DNA from: Spinacia oleracea
Lineage: Eukaryota; Streptophyta; Magnoliopsida; Caryophyllales; Amaranthaceae
NCBI RefSeq assembly: GCF_020520425.1
Contig: NC_079487.1
Location: forward strand, 125,820,385 to 125,884,384
Direction of reading: 5' to 3'
DNA: 64,000 nucleotides
Positions 1-16,440 of the stretch are shown one piece after another. Numbering within the stretch: the stretch's first letter is position 1; each line of letters opens with the position of its first letter. The notes beneath the pieces were generated by a model that worked only from the letters and a program-made list of their open reading frames with translations, did no database searches and was not told the DNA's origin. A program made the translations under genes and the position numbers.

Positions 1-3000
1 TGTCTGCTATGCTTGATACTTCTGTATAGATGATGCAGATCAATAGCTGTAGTGTTGATTCCCAACCATGCCTTCATTGCCTCCAGGAATTGCCTGCTGT
101 AAGAGCAATCAAAAAAGAGATGATGATGATTTTCATCACTCTGACCACAAATTAAACAACTTGTAGAGTTACTGATGCCAATTTTAGCCAGCTTGGTTGT
201 AGTTTGCAATTTGGATTGCTTGGTTGTAGTTTGCAATTTGGATTAAATTGCAAGCCAAGAGATAAACCTATGATTTGGGGTGTTAAGCCTATTCCACACA
301 AGTTTATCCCAATGAACCTTAGGTCTGCTACCGGCCAGTTTGTTATAGACTTGCTTCACATAATACTTAGGCATTTGCCCTAATTCTGCTCCAGTATACA
401 CCATTTTCAGCTTCTCTTTAGTACTGCAAACATTTTTCCAATACCAGCTAGCTGTATTGCTAGGCTGATAATCCCACCAGACCCCATCCTTTAAATAAAC
501 TGAGGTAACCCATTTTATCCAAACATTGTCGTGCTTAGTAACCAAAGCCCACACATACTTGCCTATATTGGCAATGTTCCATATCAAAACATCTCTAAAC
601 CCCAAAGCACCAGCCTGCTTATCACAACAAGTCCTCTCCCATGCTATGCTATTTGGCCTATTACTATAAACATGGCCACTCCAAAGAAAGGCCCTACAAA
701 TCTTCACAGTATCTTGAAGAACACTCTTTGGAAGCACATAAATCTGAGCCCAAGAGAGATTCCTGGAACTCCACACCTTAATCCTAGCAGTCATCTTATC
801 CACCAACACCCCACATTGAGCTGCAGAGATCTTCTTGGAACATATGGGAACTCCTAGATATTTAAATGGTAAAGTACTTCTAATAAAACCAGAAGCATCC
901 ACCACCCTTTAAACATCCCCATCAGACATTCCATGGCAATAAACGGAAGATTTCTAGTGATTGGCTTTCAAACCAAAAGAGTTTAGAAAACAACTTGAAA
1001 GTTTGCAGTAAGAGATAAATTGAAGAATATTCACATTTACAGCAGAGAATCAAGTCATCAGCAAAACATAAGTGTGTGAGCCTAATCTCTTTGCATCTTG
1101 GATGGAACTGAAACTGTGGCAAGTCACTCATCTTATGCAGAATCATTGACAAATACTCCATGCTAATAACAAAAAGAAGAGGAGAAATGGGGTCACCCTG
1201 CCTCAAACCTCTCTTAGATTTAAAAAAATCCATGCATTGAGCCATTGATCATCAAAGAAAATATTGGTGTAGTTACACATTCCATAACTATATTCACAAA
1301 CTGCATTGGGAACTCCGGACACTCCATCATTTATCTCAGAAACTGCGCGCCAATCCACAATATCATAGGCTTTCTGCAAATCTATTTTCATCAGACAACT
1401 AGGCTTCACTCCCTTCCTCCCATAATGCCTCACTTGATCTTGCACCACCATTATATTGTGTACAATATATCTACCATGAACAAAACCTCCTTGGTTCTCC
1501 AAAATAAGATCAGGAAGCACCTGTCTCAATCTACCACATAGAACTTTAGTAATACACTTATAAAGAGTGTTACAGCAAGAAATTGACCTAAAATCACTTA
1601 CATTCCTTGGACACTTAGTCTTAGGAATTAAAGTGACAACTGTGTGATTAACCTCTTTCAACAGTTTACCATGATGTAAGACATCTAATACAGCAGCAAT
1701 AATTTCCTCACCGACAATATGCCAAGCATCCTTGTAAAAGTAAGAACCAAACCCGGCCATCAGATCCTGGTGCCTTAACACCTGGAATAGAAAAGAGAGA
1801 TGCCTTCACCTCATCTACAGTATATGGTGCAGTAAGAATTGTCTTGTGATTCTCCTGACAAACAGGTCCAGTTTGAACAACCTGTTTAATAGTTGGAGTT
1901 CTAGCCTCTTGAACACGTACTACCCAACAACAACTTATAATACTCAATAAATGCCTCTGAAACCTCAGCAGGCTTGTCTCTCCATCTCCCCCCCCCCCCC
2001 CCCCTCCCCCATATCATGAATGTTATACACCTGATTTTGAACATTCCTGCTTTTGATACTTTGATGGAAAAGAGTTGCATTCTCATCACCATCTTTAATC
2101 CATGCCAGCTTGGCCTTCTGACTCAAGAAATCCAAGTGTGCCTTATGCTTGATCTTATAATCCTGAATAGCTTCTAACTCCCTATCAGCAAGGCTCTGAT
2201 CATTAGGATTTGAATGCATGAACTCTTGAGCAGCAATCATAGCATGATAAGCACACAAGTCAGCAGCTTGAACATCTAAAAAACCATTTTTATTAAGGTC
2301 CTTGAGAGCACCCTTAACTTTCTTCAGTTTATTGACCACCACAAACATTTTACTCCCACTTATTTGAGTATTCCAAGCTGCCTGGATAATATCATTAGAG
2401 ACAGGAGAACTCTTCCACATTGTAAAGTACTTAAAAGGCTTCCTTCCTCCACCAGTTCTAGGGTACACAGTCAGCAGACCAGGGGAGTGATCAAACTGAC
2501 CTTCAGGCATACAGCAAGCTTCTGATGTTGGCTAACACCCCTTCCAAGCTTGATTAGCTAAAACTCTCTCTAGCTTTGAAAAGACCCTATCAGGCCCCTG
2601 CTGTTTATTATTCCAAGTGTACGGATTACCTACACACTTAACATCCTCCATTCCACACAAATGCATACAATTGTTAATGTCAACAATCTCTACATGCCTA
2701 ACAGGACATCATATCCTTTCATCCACAGCCATAACACAATTGAAATCCCCACATAGAATCCAATGACCCTGAGTATTAAGGACACCCCAAATCCCTCCAT
2801 AACTCATGTCTCATACCAAGATCATTAAATGCACAAATGAAAGTGCAATGAAAACTAGGCATACCACTGAGAGGAGTGATATGACAATGAAGAAACTGAC
2901 CTGATGCAACAACAACATTTACTGTAAAACAACCAGCTTCCCAAGCAACAACAATCCTTCCCCCAGAATGATAACTAGAGTTACTAGTAAAACACCAGTT

Positions 3001-3162
3001 TGTAAACACCTTTTGATAAAGCTTACCTAAGTTGGGAAGCTTTACCTTATGCTCCAGAAGTCCCACCAGACCCACCTCATACTTATGAATGAAATTCTTG
3101 ACTTCATTCTGCTTTTGAGGTGAGTTGAGACCTCTGATATTCCATGCTAAGATCCTATCCAT
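1..3162 (-). pseudogene. LINE ORF2 remnant (endonuclease, reverse transcriptase, zf-RVT)
   Basis: It starts at ATG 3162 with the endonuclease motif ILAWNIRGLNSP and the acidic LLEHK segment. Frames then jump (2510-1965, 1947-1708, 1781-1203, 1245-922, 905-243). The reverse transcriptase is recognisable from VVTLIPKTKCPRNVSDFRSI, the KIDLQKAYD motif A, RGLRQGDPISPLLF and FADD at about 1065-1054 (YADD variant of the catalytic motif). The downstream part carries WNRLNTPNHRFISW and, below base 240, a CLICGQSDENHHHLFFDC cysteine/histidine cluster of the zf-RVT domain. A poly-C run at 1988-2004 is one visible site of frame damage. Several stops and shifts make it non-functional. Confidence 0.88.
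191..244. repeat. 27-bp tandem duplication inside LINE ORF2
   Basis: The unit beginning gcttggttgtagtttgcaat occurs twice back to back (191-217 and 218-244) without mismatch. Twenty-seven bases are nine codons, so the duplication itself keeps frame. It lies at the border between the two recognisable zf-RVT segments. Confidence 0.85.
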
Positions 3163-4513
3163 TAGGATGGGAAGAGTCCCCCCTTCCAGTTACATTGCCC
3201 CCATGATCTTTACCAGTACCTCCATTAACTCCAGTTCCACCTCCTCCCTCAGTTTGCCCCTCAATCCCCAATATCTGGAAAGCATTGACGGTTTGGGTTG
3301 GGCTCACTGATGAAGACCTTACCCTAATTGGCCTAAGTGCTCTTTGAAGCCCCTCTAGATCCAAGTTTGATTCATTCTCAACAGGTACAGCCTCAATTGC
3401 AGTACTCTCAGTGTGTACCACATTTGGTTGCTTCCTAACCCAGACCCTCTTAGTATTACTCAACCTACACTCAGTAGACACATGCCCAACCCTTCTGCAG
3501 TTTGCACAAACAGTTGGCCTCCATTCATAGTGCACCCTGACCCTTGTCATTTCTCCATTCTCATTTCTAAATGATATTTCCCCATGAAACTTCTGTGACG
3601 TTGGAACATCCACCATGACCCTTGCATATTGTAATTTTTCTCTACATGCTGTGGCAAAGTCCCTCTTGATAGGCTTACCTATATGGCTCACAATTTTAAA
3701 CAAGGCTTTCTCTCCCCAATACTTAAAATTGAGTTTCAGTTGTACCCATATTTGCACAGATTTCACATCTTCTCTATCCATGTCCATATCAACAGACTAG
3801 GGCTTAAGAATTAAGGGTTTGCTATCAAAAAAATAGTGTCTTGTTAAAACTTTATCTCTTGAATCCATAGTCTTAAATCGAACTAAGAATATACCATTCT
3901 TCACCATGACAACCTTATCTAATTCAAGTGTTTCCATATCCTCCTAATGAATCCTTCCATGAAATTAATAGGAGGGTTAGCTCCCACAACATATCACACA
4001 ACATCAGAATTCCAGAAATCGACCTCCTCTTGAATATCATCAAAATCAATTTCAATCGGAAAAACAGATCGAGTTATCTACATTCGACTCCATTATCGGT
4101 TCAAATTCATGTTCAATCAGGTCATTTGTAGCCACAGTATGATTAGATTCATCATCAGATTCGTTATCAGTTATATTATCATCTACTTCATTCAACTGAT
4201 GCAAAATAGGAATTGTACCCACTTCCAAATTATTCCGGGTTTGAGTTCTACCTGCATTTCCTGTCGAGTTGTGAATATGCTGCATAAATTCATTGAAAGA
4301 ATGCCTCATTTCAGATCGAACTTGAAGATGTTGCAAACCCGATTTCGGAGTGAGAATCTCATTCTCAATCCCAAACTCTAATGCCTCCACGCCAAGAACT
4401 TCATCAATTGATCGAGTTTTGAGTGCTTGTGGATCCGATGAAGGTCCCCGAGGTTTTGATGCTCCATTTCCATGTTTACTCCCCTGATTTTTCGACCTAG
4501 ACTTCCTTGCCAT
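3155..4513 (-). pseudogene. LINE ORF1 remnant (DUF4283-like plus CCHC zinc knuckle)
   Basis: The likely start is the ATG at 4513 (MARKSRSKNQ), just inside a basic N-terminus typical of plant L1 ORF1. The frame is lost between about 4052 and 3787 and resumes with a DUF4283-type region (VQIWVQLKLN, then KPIKRDFATA) followed by a CCHC knuckle, CANCRRVGHVSTEC. The C-terminal part is a low-complexity linker ending at the stop at 3155-3157. ORF1 proteins of this class bind the element RNA. The stop overlaps the ORF2 start: the string ATGGATAG contains the ORF2 ATG (3162-3160) and the ORF1 TAG. Not functional because of the internal frame breaks. Confidence 0.8.
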
Positions 4514-4600
4514 GGCGAAGGTGCACGGTAGGATACCATACACCCGAGAGAAAACCTAGAGAGAAAGTCAGGAGAGTTTTTAGAGCAGCTTCCGTTATCT

Positions 4601-6197
4601 CAAACTTTAATTGGTCGAATTTAATACGTATTTTTTATTATTATTATTATTATATATTATTTATCATTTACTATAAATTACTATGTACTCCGTAGTACAA
4701 TTTATTATGAATTATTTATTACGGATTATTAATTATTTATTACTACGTATTTCTTATTTCTTATTTATCATTTCTTATTTATCATTTATCTTTTTTCATT
4801 TAACATTTATTATTTATCAGTTATTAGTTATTATTTACTATTTGTTATTTACTATTTTTTAATCTTTAATTTTTTATTTATTTTTTACGAAGAATTTATT
4901 TATTATTTTTTTTTTTTTCAATTCTGTAATATTAAGTTTTGTTCAGTTCTGCTTAGTTCAGGAGCATTCAATTCAATTCAGTTAATTTTAATTCCACTCA
5001 GTTCAGGTATAAAGAACAAAGCCTTAATTATATCTTATCGAAATTGGTTAAGACTTAAAATTACTGAAAAGCAAAGTATATTAAGAACTTCATCATCTTT
5101 AACCATTTTTTGATAAACATAATTAAAGATTTTAAAAGTGGTTATTAACTTGCAAGGGCGGCTTCCACTCTACCTATTTCTTTTTCTAATTTTCAGTAGT
5201 TTTGTTTCTTTAAGTTCATGTCCAAAAAAAATATTAATAATAAAAAAAAAATCTAAAAGTTTAGGAGTTTAAAGTGTCACCTTGGCTGTGTGTGTGTGGA
5301 CAATTCAGTACTCGTTACAGGTTATCATACGACTTGTATGTACGCTACTACAGTCGTCTACAGCTAGCTTAATTAGTGTTGTCAACTTCAATGGCGGACT
5401 TTGAACGGTTTTATGAGGGGGCCGGTAGAAAATAATTAAGCTATATACTATGTTATTGTACGATTATACACAAATTTTAGAGAAAACCGTAACTAAAAAT
5501 ACACTAAAAAAAATTCGGTCGGGGGTCAGGCGACTCAGGCCCACCCCGGTCATATCAAAGATCCGCCCCTGGACTCAACTTGTCATAAATTATTGCAATA
5601 ATTATGAGAGATATACCCTTATTCAATTCTACCAGGAACTAATAAGATGACATGTTGTGGCTAGCTAAGGTGCTTTAGTTTCAAAGTACTTCGTGTTGTC
5701 TTACTATAAAGAAAAACAAAGTATGAATTCAGAGTTGTGGCAAATCACAGGCCTTTCATTTTGTACTCAAGTACTCCGATCCGTATTAGTTACATTTGTG
5801 CTGGTTTGGGGCTGAGGCAGATCTCTCTAACTTGGATTCCGAACAATGGTTTTTGCTCCCATGATTTGGGGAATCACCTTTTTAACTCGAGAAATAGTTT
5901 TTTTAAGGAACGCCTCTTATGAATTTTTTTTCGTATACTGGCCTTCAAAAACATCTCTCATGTTAGTTATGGGTAAAATATTATCGAGGGAAAATATATT
6001 GTTGTGTTGCATTATTCGTAGGCATATGTATCTATTTATATTACAAACTAGATATCCTACACTTTGTAGGTTTTTAAGTCATATAGACTTTATAGATTTC
6101 CAACATTTTCATAAAATGGTTATCCTTAATATATGTCTTCAATTAAGTTTTTATAAAAATTACCAGTATCAAATTTTGTTAAATACTTATTTATTAA
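4601..6197. other. AT-rich stretch without a gene
   Basis: 4628-4900 is almost pure A/T with repeated 'attatt' and 'tattta' strings. 4935-5025 holds 'cagttc' and 'cattcaattc' repeats that look like the edge of a MITE. Around 5515-5575 is a short GC-richer segment. The small open frames seen here have no recognisable domain and no start context. I see no supported gene. Confidence 0.6.
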
Positions 6198-9507
<3,310 letters not shown>

Positions 9508-10447
9508 TATGAATTAAACAAGGACCCGGTATAAATAGTAATGTTTAATTAATTACACAAACATTTTAAAAAAGGGTGTACACAAATTTATTTATTGCGA
9601 AAATGGCAATTATCTTTCTAGCTCTCTTCTACTTCTCTATTCTAGTTCTCACCTCCTCTCAACCTAAAAAAATCAGGCTCATATTTCGTTCGTCGGAGCC
9701 GTAGAGATTGAAGTTGACTTTTTAATACTTTTATTGGGTAACTTTAATTATTTGAATATTTGTTATGGCAATTAACTTTAATTATTGTTGTATAACCCTT
9801 CATAGAGAATAAAGATAATGTTAGGATTGGGTCGGGTAGGGTAATAGATTACGAGTGTAATAAAAGTCAAACCACCTTAACAAAAGGGAAATGAAGATAA
9901 GTTGTAGGATCGTGTGGTAGTGTTATGGTGAGAAGTGGTAGTGTACACTATTAGGCGAAGGGAGAAAGGGGGAAGTTACTATCCCATGCGAGGGTGTAAA
10001 CACAAATTTAAATCTGTAAATTAAATAGTAAACTCAAACAATGTGAACAAAATATATTTTATTGATATCTTGTAATTTCGGGTTAGGTTTTATGGAGAGT
10101 AGTATTTTTATGTACTACGTTAAGTGTATGTCAAATGACTTGGAGAAAGTTATATATATCTCTCCTAGGTTAGGGTTTTCACCTTTAACAAATAAATGGT
10201 CTCGTAACTTAAACCCACTTAAATAACGTAACCCGACCAAATTCATTAAATAAACGACATTTAATTAAAATGAACCTATTTGATTTAAAATTCAATTAAC
10301 CGATTTATTTGTCATTTTAATTTAATTAATACGAGTCAAGTTCTGAATTATTCGGGAAAAAATTAATGCTTGCAGAGGCCGGATAATAATTACCCTAGGG
10401 GATGACGGAAAACTAGTCCCGCTCCCTTTTCTTTTATTCTTAGCAAC

Positions 10448-10479
<32 letters not shown>

Positions 10480-10615
10480 ATCATCTCCAAGACTCCAATC
10501 ACCTTAATTTTTCTTATTTTACCTTCTACTACACCTAAGGAACAACCTTCATTCCAAACATGCTTTAAGGGTAACTTTTATAGAGAAAAAGGTGATCATA
10601 TTCTATTTATGCTTA
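9508..10615. other. AT-rich DNA without a gene
   Basis: No open frame above background, no tRNA and no LTR. A poly-T run sits at about 10455-10480. The stretch between the Helitron and the Tourist-like MITE appears to be old intergenic or unclassified repeat DNA. Confidence 0.5.
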
Positions 10616-11300
<685 letters not shown>

Positions 11301-11424
11301 TTAATAAGCAGCGCTGCACAATCAAAATATTGTAAATCGGAGAGATGTAAAAACTGTTAAATTTTTTTATGTTTCCCATCAGCCAAATACTTGTTAAATA
11401 TATTTAGCACAGTAAGAGTCATAA

Positions 11425-11530
11425 AGAAGATATTGACTCAATTGGTTAACAATCCTTAGAAAAGCTTCATGTTGCCACTTAATCCTAAGTTTGAATCCCA
11501 TATAAGTCTTACATTTCCTAGCCCCCATAA
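11425..11530 (+). mobile_element. tRNA-derived SINE candidate
   Basis: A box-A-like ttgactcaattgg (about 11432-11445) is followed 45 bp later by a box-B-like agtttgaatccca (11488-11500). This is the spacing and sequence of an internal Pol III promoter. No clear A-tail or target duplication was found, so it may be a decayed SINE. Confidence 0.35.
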
Positions 11531-13684
11531 AAAATCTTGGTTCCTCACCTTCGATGTACTAAAGTAATCAAGTATAATTGTTTCAAAATGGATAGAGTAT
11601 ATGTGAATGAGAAAATATGTCTAAACGTTTTCGTATTTTAGACACTTATTCCGATCTAAAGTGTAAAGAACTTTAATACTGCTCTTTCATCGTCTCGTCA
11701 TGAAATTGTCTTAATATATTAACATTAAAAATCTAAGAAACGTACCTATTATGGATTTACGAGTATTTCATATGAAAATTTATTGTAAAGTGTAAATTGA
11801 AATACTTCCTCTGTTATTTTTTAGATGACACTATTATTTAGTCATATTTGTCAATGGACAGTATTAATATCTTTCATTATGGATAAGAAACAAATATAAA
11901 AATCTGAATTTTTAGGGGTATGAGCCTAGAGAGAGAAAGAGGGAGAGAGAGGGAGAAAGGGGATACAGTGAGAGAAACCCATTGCAATGGACAGTGGTAC
12001 AACGAAGGAAACCCAGAACTCTGGCAAACAAGGCGGCGAGCACCTGCTTCATCACTTTCCTGCCAACCAACATCACCAAATCAGATCTTTTCGACATATT
12101 CCATCAATACGGCTATATCACCAACATAGCAGTACCCAAACCACCGAATGCCCAACCAAAATTCAGATTTGCGTTCATCAGATTCGACTCTTCCTCTTCA
12201 GTGATCAAAGCAATAAGAGGAGAAGACGGAAGAAGAATGAACTACCACCGGATAAAAGTACAAATTGCAAAACATGACTCAAACATCCATACCCCATCTA
12301 ACCCTCCTCGCCAACCCAACTCAAACACCGCAAAACCAAAAATCACCATCCCTAATCCAAAACCCTCAAACCACCAATCCAATGACAATCGCTCATACAA
12401 GGATGCGTTCCTCAACAAAAACCAAGCACAAAAAGCCCCACTACCTACCCCACCCATCAATCCGACCCCAATTAACACACAGGCAACCCCCCCTCCCATA
12501 TCAAAAAATCAATCCATCCCACCTACAGAACCAGACCCACTCCCCGATTGCTTCAAATTCCAACCATGCCCGGTTCTTAGAATGAACTCGAGGTTACTGG
12601 GAGAAGACATCGAACGAATTAGAGAGACGAACTCACAACTAGTGAAGTGGACGGCGAAGAATCAATCACTATGAAGGGCACGAGAATCCATGATCATGAC
12701 GAACTCTACATGCGAAGCATAGTTGGCACAACAACCACCTCCCTCACATCATCCCAGATTATGGACCACATCCTAGCAGAAGGGGTAACATGTTTAACCA
12801 TCCAGCCAATAGGGGGTCTAATCCATCTAATATCCTTTGAAAGCCTCGAAGACAAAAAAAGCCATGGTAGAGAGTAAATGGCTTGAGAACTGGTTCTCGG
12901 ACCTGAGAAATGTGAACGACTTTTGCGCCGCAAGATGTAGAACAACATATATAACAGTTTACGGGGTTCCCCTTATCGGATGGGGCTATGAAAACTTCTA
13001 CAACATCAGTGGCATTTTCGGAAGGGTAATATCAGTTGATTACTACAAATTTGAGTGCTCCAAAATCACGGTACTCACAGACTGCCTATTCTCAATAAAC
13101 TGCAAAATGATCATGGAAATAGAGGATAAGCAATACACAATCTTCATCTCAGAGTCCTATGCTCAACAGGCCTCTAAAGAGAACCACCGACACCAAACCC
13201 AGAATCCGGCGCAGTCGCCGGTGTCAACCCCCTCCCACGGAGACAGTGCCGACTCCACTACCCATGCAAATGGTCTAAATTCTCCTGGAATCAACGCCAT
13301 CAAGTGCCTCGTGTCCCCCACCATCAATGACCCCATCATTAACCCCTCTGACCCCACATTCCCAAAATTTGGGAACCCTAAATACCAAATCCCCAAGACA
13401 AAGAATCCCAACAGTCCCCATGCATCCCCCTCAGCACAAAATGACATATCCTCAATCTTACCGCCAATCATTGGCATAAACAACCACACCCCCTCCCCAA
13501 TGGACCAAGCACCCACAATCCAAATAATAGAAACCAAAACCAATCAACCCGAGCCCAAAACCTCCCCAAACCCGCCTATCCCCATCTCAAACAAATTTTG
13601 GCATCTCATCAAACAAAAAAAACCCACCCCTCCATCCTCTACCTCATCAGGACCAATCTTTCCACCAGGCTTCGAGGACACCAT

Positions 13685-15024
13685 TGAAGGAAATAATGCC
13701 CTTGGTCCAAGTATGCATTCTATGTTAAGTCTAATAAATGCGGTTCAGTATTAATTAACAAGTTAATAATTCAGTGAGATCAAGTGAGCTGAATGCCTAG
13801 CTAGAGGCCGCTTCAGTTCAAGTGGAATTAATGATATTAATCCACAGCTTACTCTTGACTGAACCCGTAGGGTCACACAAATAGTACGTAAACGGATCAA
13901 GTATTTAATGGCATTAAATACTCCATCTATGAATATTCGGAACCGACGGATCTTGGTTTCAGTGGGAGCTAAGATCGTCACAGGCAAGAAATGAATACTC
14001 CGGAAACGATGATATTGCCGGAAACGGAAATATGGATCGTATCGGAAATATGAATATTATCCAAGTCGTAGATGTTGCCGGAAACGGAAACATGGTACGT
14101 ATCGGAAAATATTATTGGAAATGGAAATATTACCAGAATCGGAAATATTGCCGGAAACGGAAATATTGTCAGAATCGGAAATATTGCCGGAATCGGAAAA
14201 TAATTCCGAAAACGGAAATATTAAATATTTGTTCGAAACGGAAATTAATTCCGGAATCGGAAATATTAAATATTGTTCGTATCGGAAATAGATTCCGGAA
14301 ATGGAAATTTAATCGGAAGCGTATCGTACGAATTAGCATCGGACGAGGCCTGCCGGACGAAGGCCCAGCACGAAGCCAGGCCATCGCCCAGCAAGCACGC
14401 ACGCCACAGCCCAGCGCGCACAAGGCCGCGCATGCGTGGGCCGCGCTGCGTGGGCTGCTGCTCGCATGCGTGGGCAGCCCTTGTGGCTGCCGTGTGTGTG
14501 TGAGTTTGAGCTCATGCGAGATTCCTGAATCTGCAAGAGTCAGTGTATGATTAAATGTCTATTCCTATTGGATAAATTGATTAAGTAGAATTCATGTAGA
14601 ATTCTAATTCCAATTAATTCGCGTCCTACTAGGATTACGATTCCTTTTCCATAACTCTATAAATAAAGGCCTAGGGGTCATAATTTATATATAAGTTTTC
14701 AAAGTATTCAAAAGTGAGTTTTTGAGAGAAAATTCAAACACCCATCTTGCCCCAAAAGTGCCGAATTTTCTGAGTACCTTAAGGGCGATTCTAGTTGGTC
14801 AATCTTAAGGCGGATCCGGACGTGCTGTGGACTTTCTACGGAGGGACGACACTTGGAGTCCTAAAAGACTTGTTCTTGTTCGGTTCGGGCGCAGCTAGGG
14901 AAGGCACGCAACAAAGAGTATGCATCTAAACTATGCTAAATGATTATGTGTAAATAATATGTTTCCTGGGTTAATGGTTGTTTCCGCATGATCTATGTAA
15001 TGTCATATGTATCATAACCTAACA
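13685..15024 (+). repeat. copia 5' LTR
   Basis: Begins TGAAGGAAATAATGCCC and ends CATAACCTAACA. The first half (about 14000-14310) is built of diverged copies of 'cggaaacggaaatatt' and 'atcggaaatattgcc'. A GC-rich block at 14340-14490 follows. It carries the promoter (TATA at 14658). Confidence 0.97.
14658..14665 (+). promoter_or_regulatory. TATA box of the copia 5' LTR
   Basis: TATAAATA lies in the 3' third of the LTR, followed by a 'aaaggcctagg' context. It is the best candidate for the start of the retroelement transcript. An identical copy sits in the right LTR at about 23711. Confidence 0.6.
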
Positions 15025-15025
15025 G

Positions 15026-15039
15026 TGGTATCACGAGCC
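15026..15039 (+). other. Primer-binding site of copia element
   Basis: TGGTATCACGAGCC starts two bases after the 5' LTR. It resembles the initiator-Met tRNA primer site TGGTATCAGAGC used by most plant copia elements, with one extra base. Confidence 0.75.
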
Positions 15040-15779
15040 CCTTATTATTTTCATAATCTAAATTGCATGAACATGGTTAAATATTACAAATTTGCAAGAA
15101 TTAAAAGGGGTGATTAATTTTCGTAATTGTTAATTAATTGCAAATTGCGTTTATTTAAATATATGTACGCAGTTTTTCGGCAGTTTCTTCATTACTCATC
15201 CGAATTGAGTGATTTTTGTGTCAATTCCGTATGTAAAAGACATTCTAAAATTTTGACAAAAATAGTATTTTTCTGCCGAACCCAGAATTCTCAAATTCGA
15301 AGCCTAACTATGACTTTTCGAAGGTTTTAGTTTTTCGGATGCAAAATTTCGTAAATTTAAGATGTTAAATTAAATATTTGCGATTCCTGTTGATAAATCT
15401 TGAATTTTTGATTGACCTACTGCATATGTTTAACAAGTTTGAATGCCTAGTCTTGTTAATTATGCAATCTAATTTGTAATTATGATTAATTTGTTGAAAA
15501 TTAGAATAATTTAGAATTAATTTGATTTTCATAATTAATTGTAATTTAATTAGAAACCTATGATTAAAAACCACCATAAAAATTGTAAATTTACGATAAA
15601 TTTTAAATTTTTATGACCTAGACTTGAATCCATATCAATCGGAAATCAATTGGATAATAAATTTTCGATTTTTCGCCCTAAAATTATGAAATTAATAATA
15701 TTTATTAATTTGTCATTAATTTTAAATATAAATTTTAAATTTTTATGCGATTCGTTCAAATAACTTGCACGCACGAAGC

Positions 15780-16440
15780 AATGGACGCTTCGTGTTACCC
15801 TTAAGGGGTGTTGTATAATGCGGGCATGCGACGACGAGCAAGGGAGCTCGTCGCCCGTGCGGCACGAATGCAATGAGCAAGGGCGTAGTGCACGAGCACA
15901 AGGCAGCAGCCCTGCCTTGTGACGTGTGCCACGAGCAATGAACGGATGGGCATGGGCGAGGGGCGAGCCAAGGCAATCGCGTGTGGGCAGCAAGCGAGCT
16001 GCGCCACAACGCGCGCTGCCTCGCACAACAGCGCGCAGCCTCGTGCGCAGCGAGCGCAAGCTCGCGTGCCACGAGCGCTGCGCACAGCATCACTCGCGCG
16101 CGCCAGCGAGCGATGGCTCGCGCGCACCAGCGAGCGATCTCGCGCGCCAGCGAGCGATGGCTCGCGCGCACCAGCGAGCGATCTCGCGCGCCAGCGAGCG
16201 ATCTCGCGCGCCAGCGAGCGATCTCGCGCGCCAGCGAGCGATCTCGCGCGCCAGCGAGCGAACCAGCGCGCCCAGCGAGCGATCTCGCGCGCGCACTGCG
16301 AGCGATAGCTCGCGTGCGATGGGGCGCTGTGCGGAGGCTTGCGTATGGGACAGCAGCAACTATGCAACGAGCGCATGGGCTGCGCGCACATGGCCAGCAA
16401 TGGCTGTGTGCGTACAGCCCATGGGCGTGCAACGCGTAGG
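15780..16440 (+). repeat. GC-rich minisatellite in the copia leader
   Basis: A sharply GC-rich island in otherwise AT-rich DNA. Its core at about 16100-16290 is a 20-bp tandem repeat (gcgcgccagcgagcgatctc) with variants containing 'gatggctcgcgcgcacc'. Because 20 is not a multiple of 3, all frames of both strands stay open and give repetitive Arg/Ala/Ser peptides. I treat these frames as artefacts. A role in RNA structure or packaging is possible but unproven. Confidence 0.85.

Larger units (their letters stand above)
1..4600 (-). mobile_element. L1-type LINE retrotransposon, degenerate, cut by window edge
   Basis: A minus-strand non-LTR retrotransposon fills the first 4.6 kb. Reading from about 4600 leftward there is a short pyrimidine/purine-rich leader, ORF1 (nucleic-acid-binding protein with a zinc knuckle), then ORF2 with endonuclease, reverse transcriptase and the zf-RVT region. 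The 3' end and A-tail lie beyond base 1. Coding frames are broken by several frameshifts and stops, so the copy is dead. The 5' boundary is approximate: it is where the coding leader gives way to AT-rich DNA near 4600. No target duplication can be checked because the other end is outside the window. Confidence 0.9.

Noticed and set aside
11804..11917. Truncated Stowaway left end (tacttcctctgttattttttag)
   Set aside because: Only one end is visible before the LINE starts; not enough to call an element.
14032..14550. 172-codon frame, also present at 23085-23603
   Set aside because: It is inside the copia LTR repeats; both copies exist only because the LTR is duplicated.
16100..16290. Regular repeats that could be mistaken for a CRISPR array
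   Set aside because: Units are contiguous without unique spacers, the window is plant nuclear DNA and the array lies in a retrotransposon leader.
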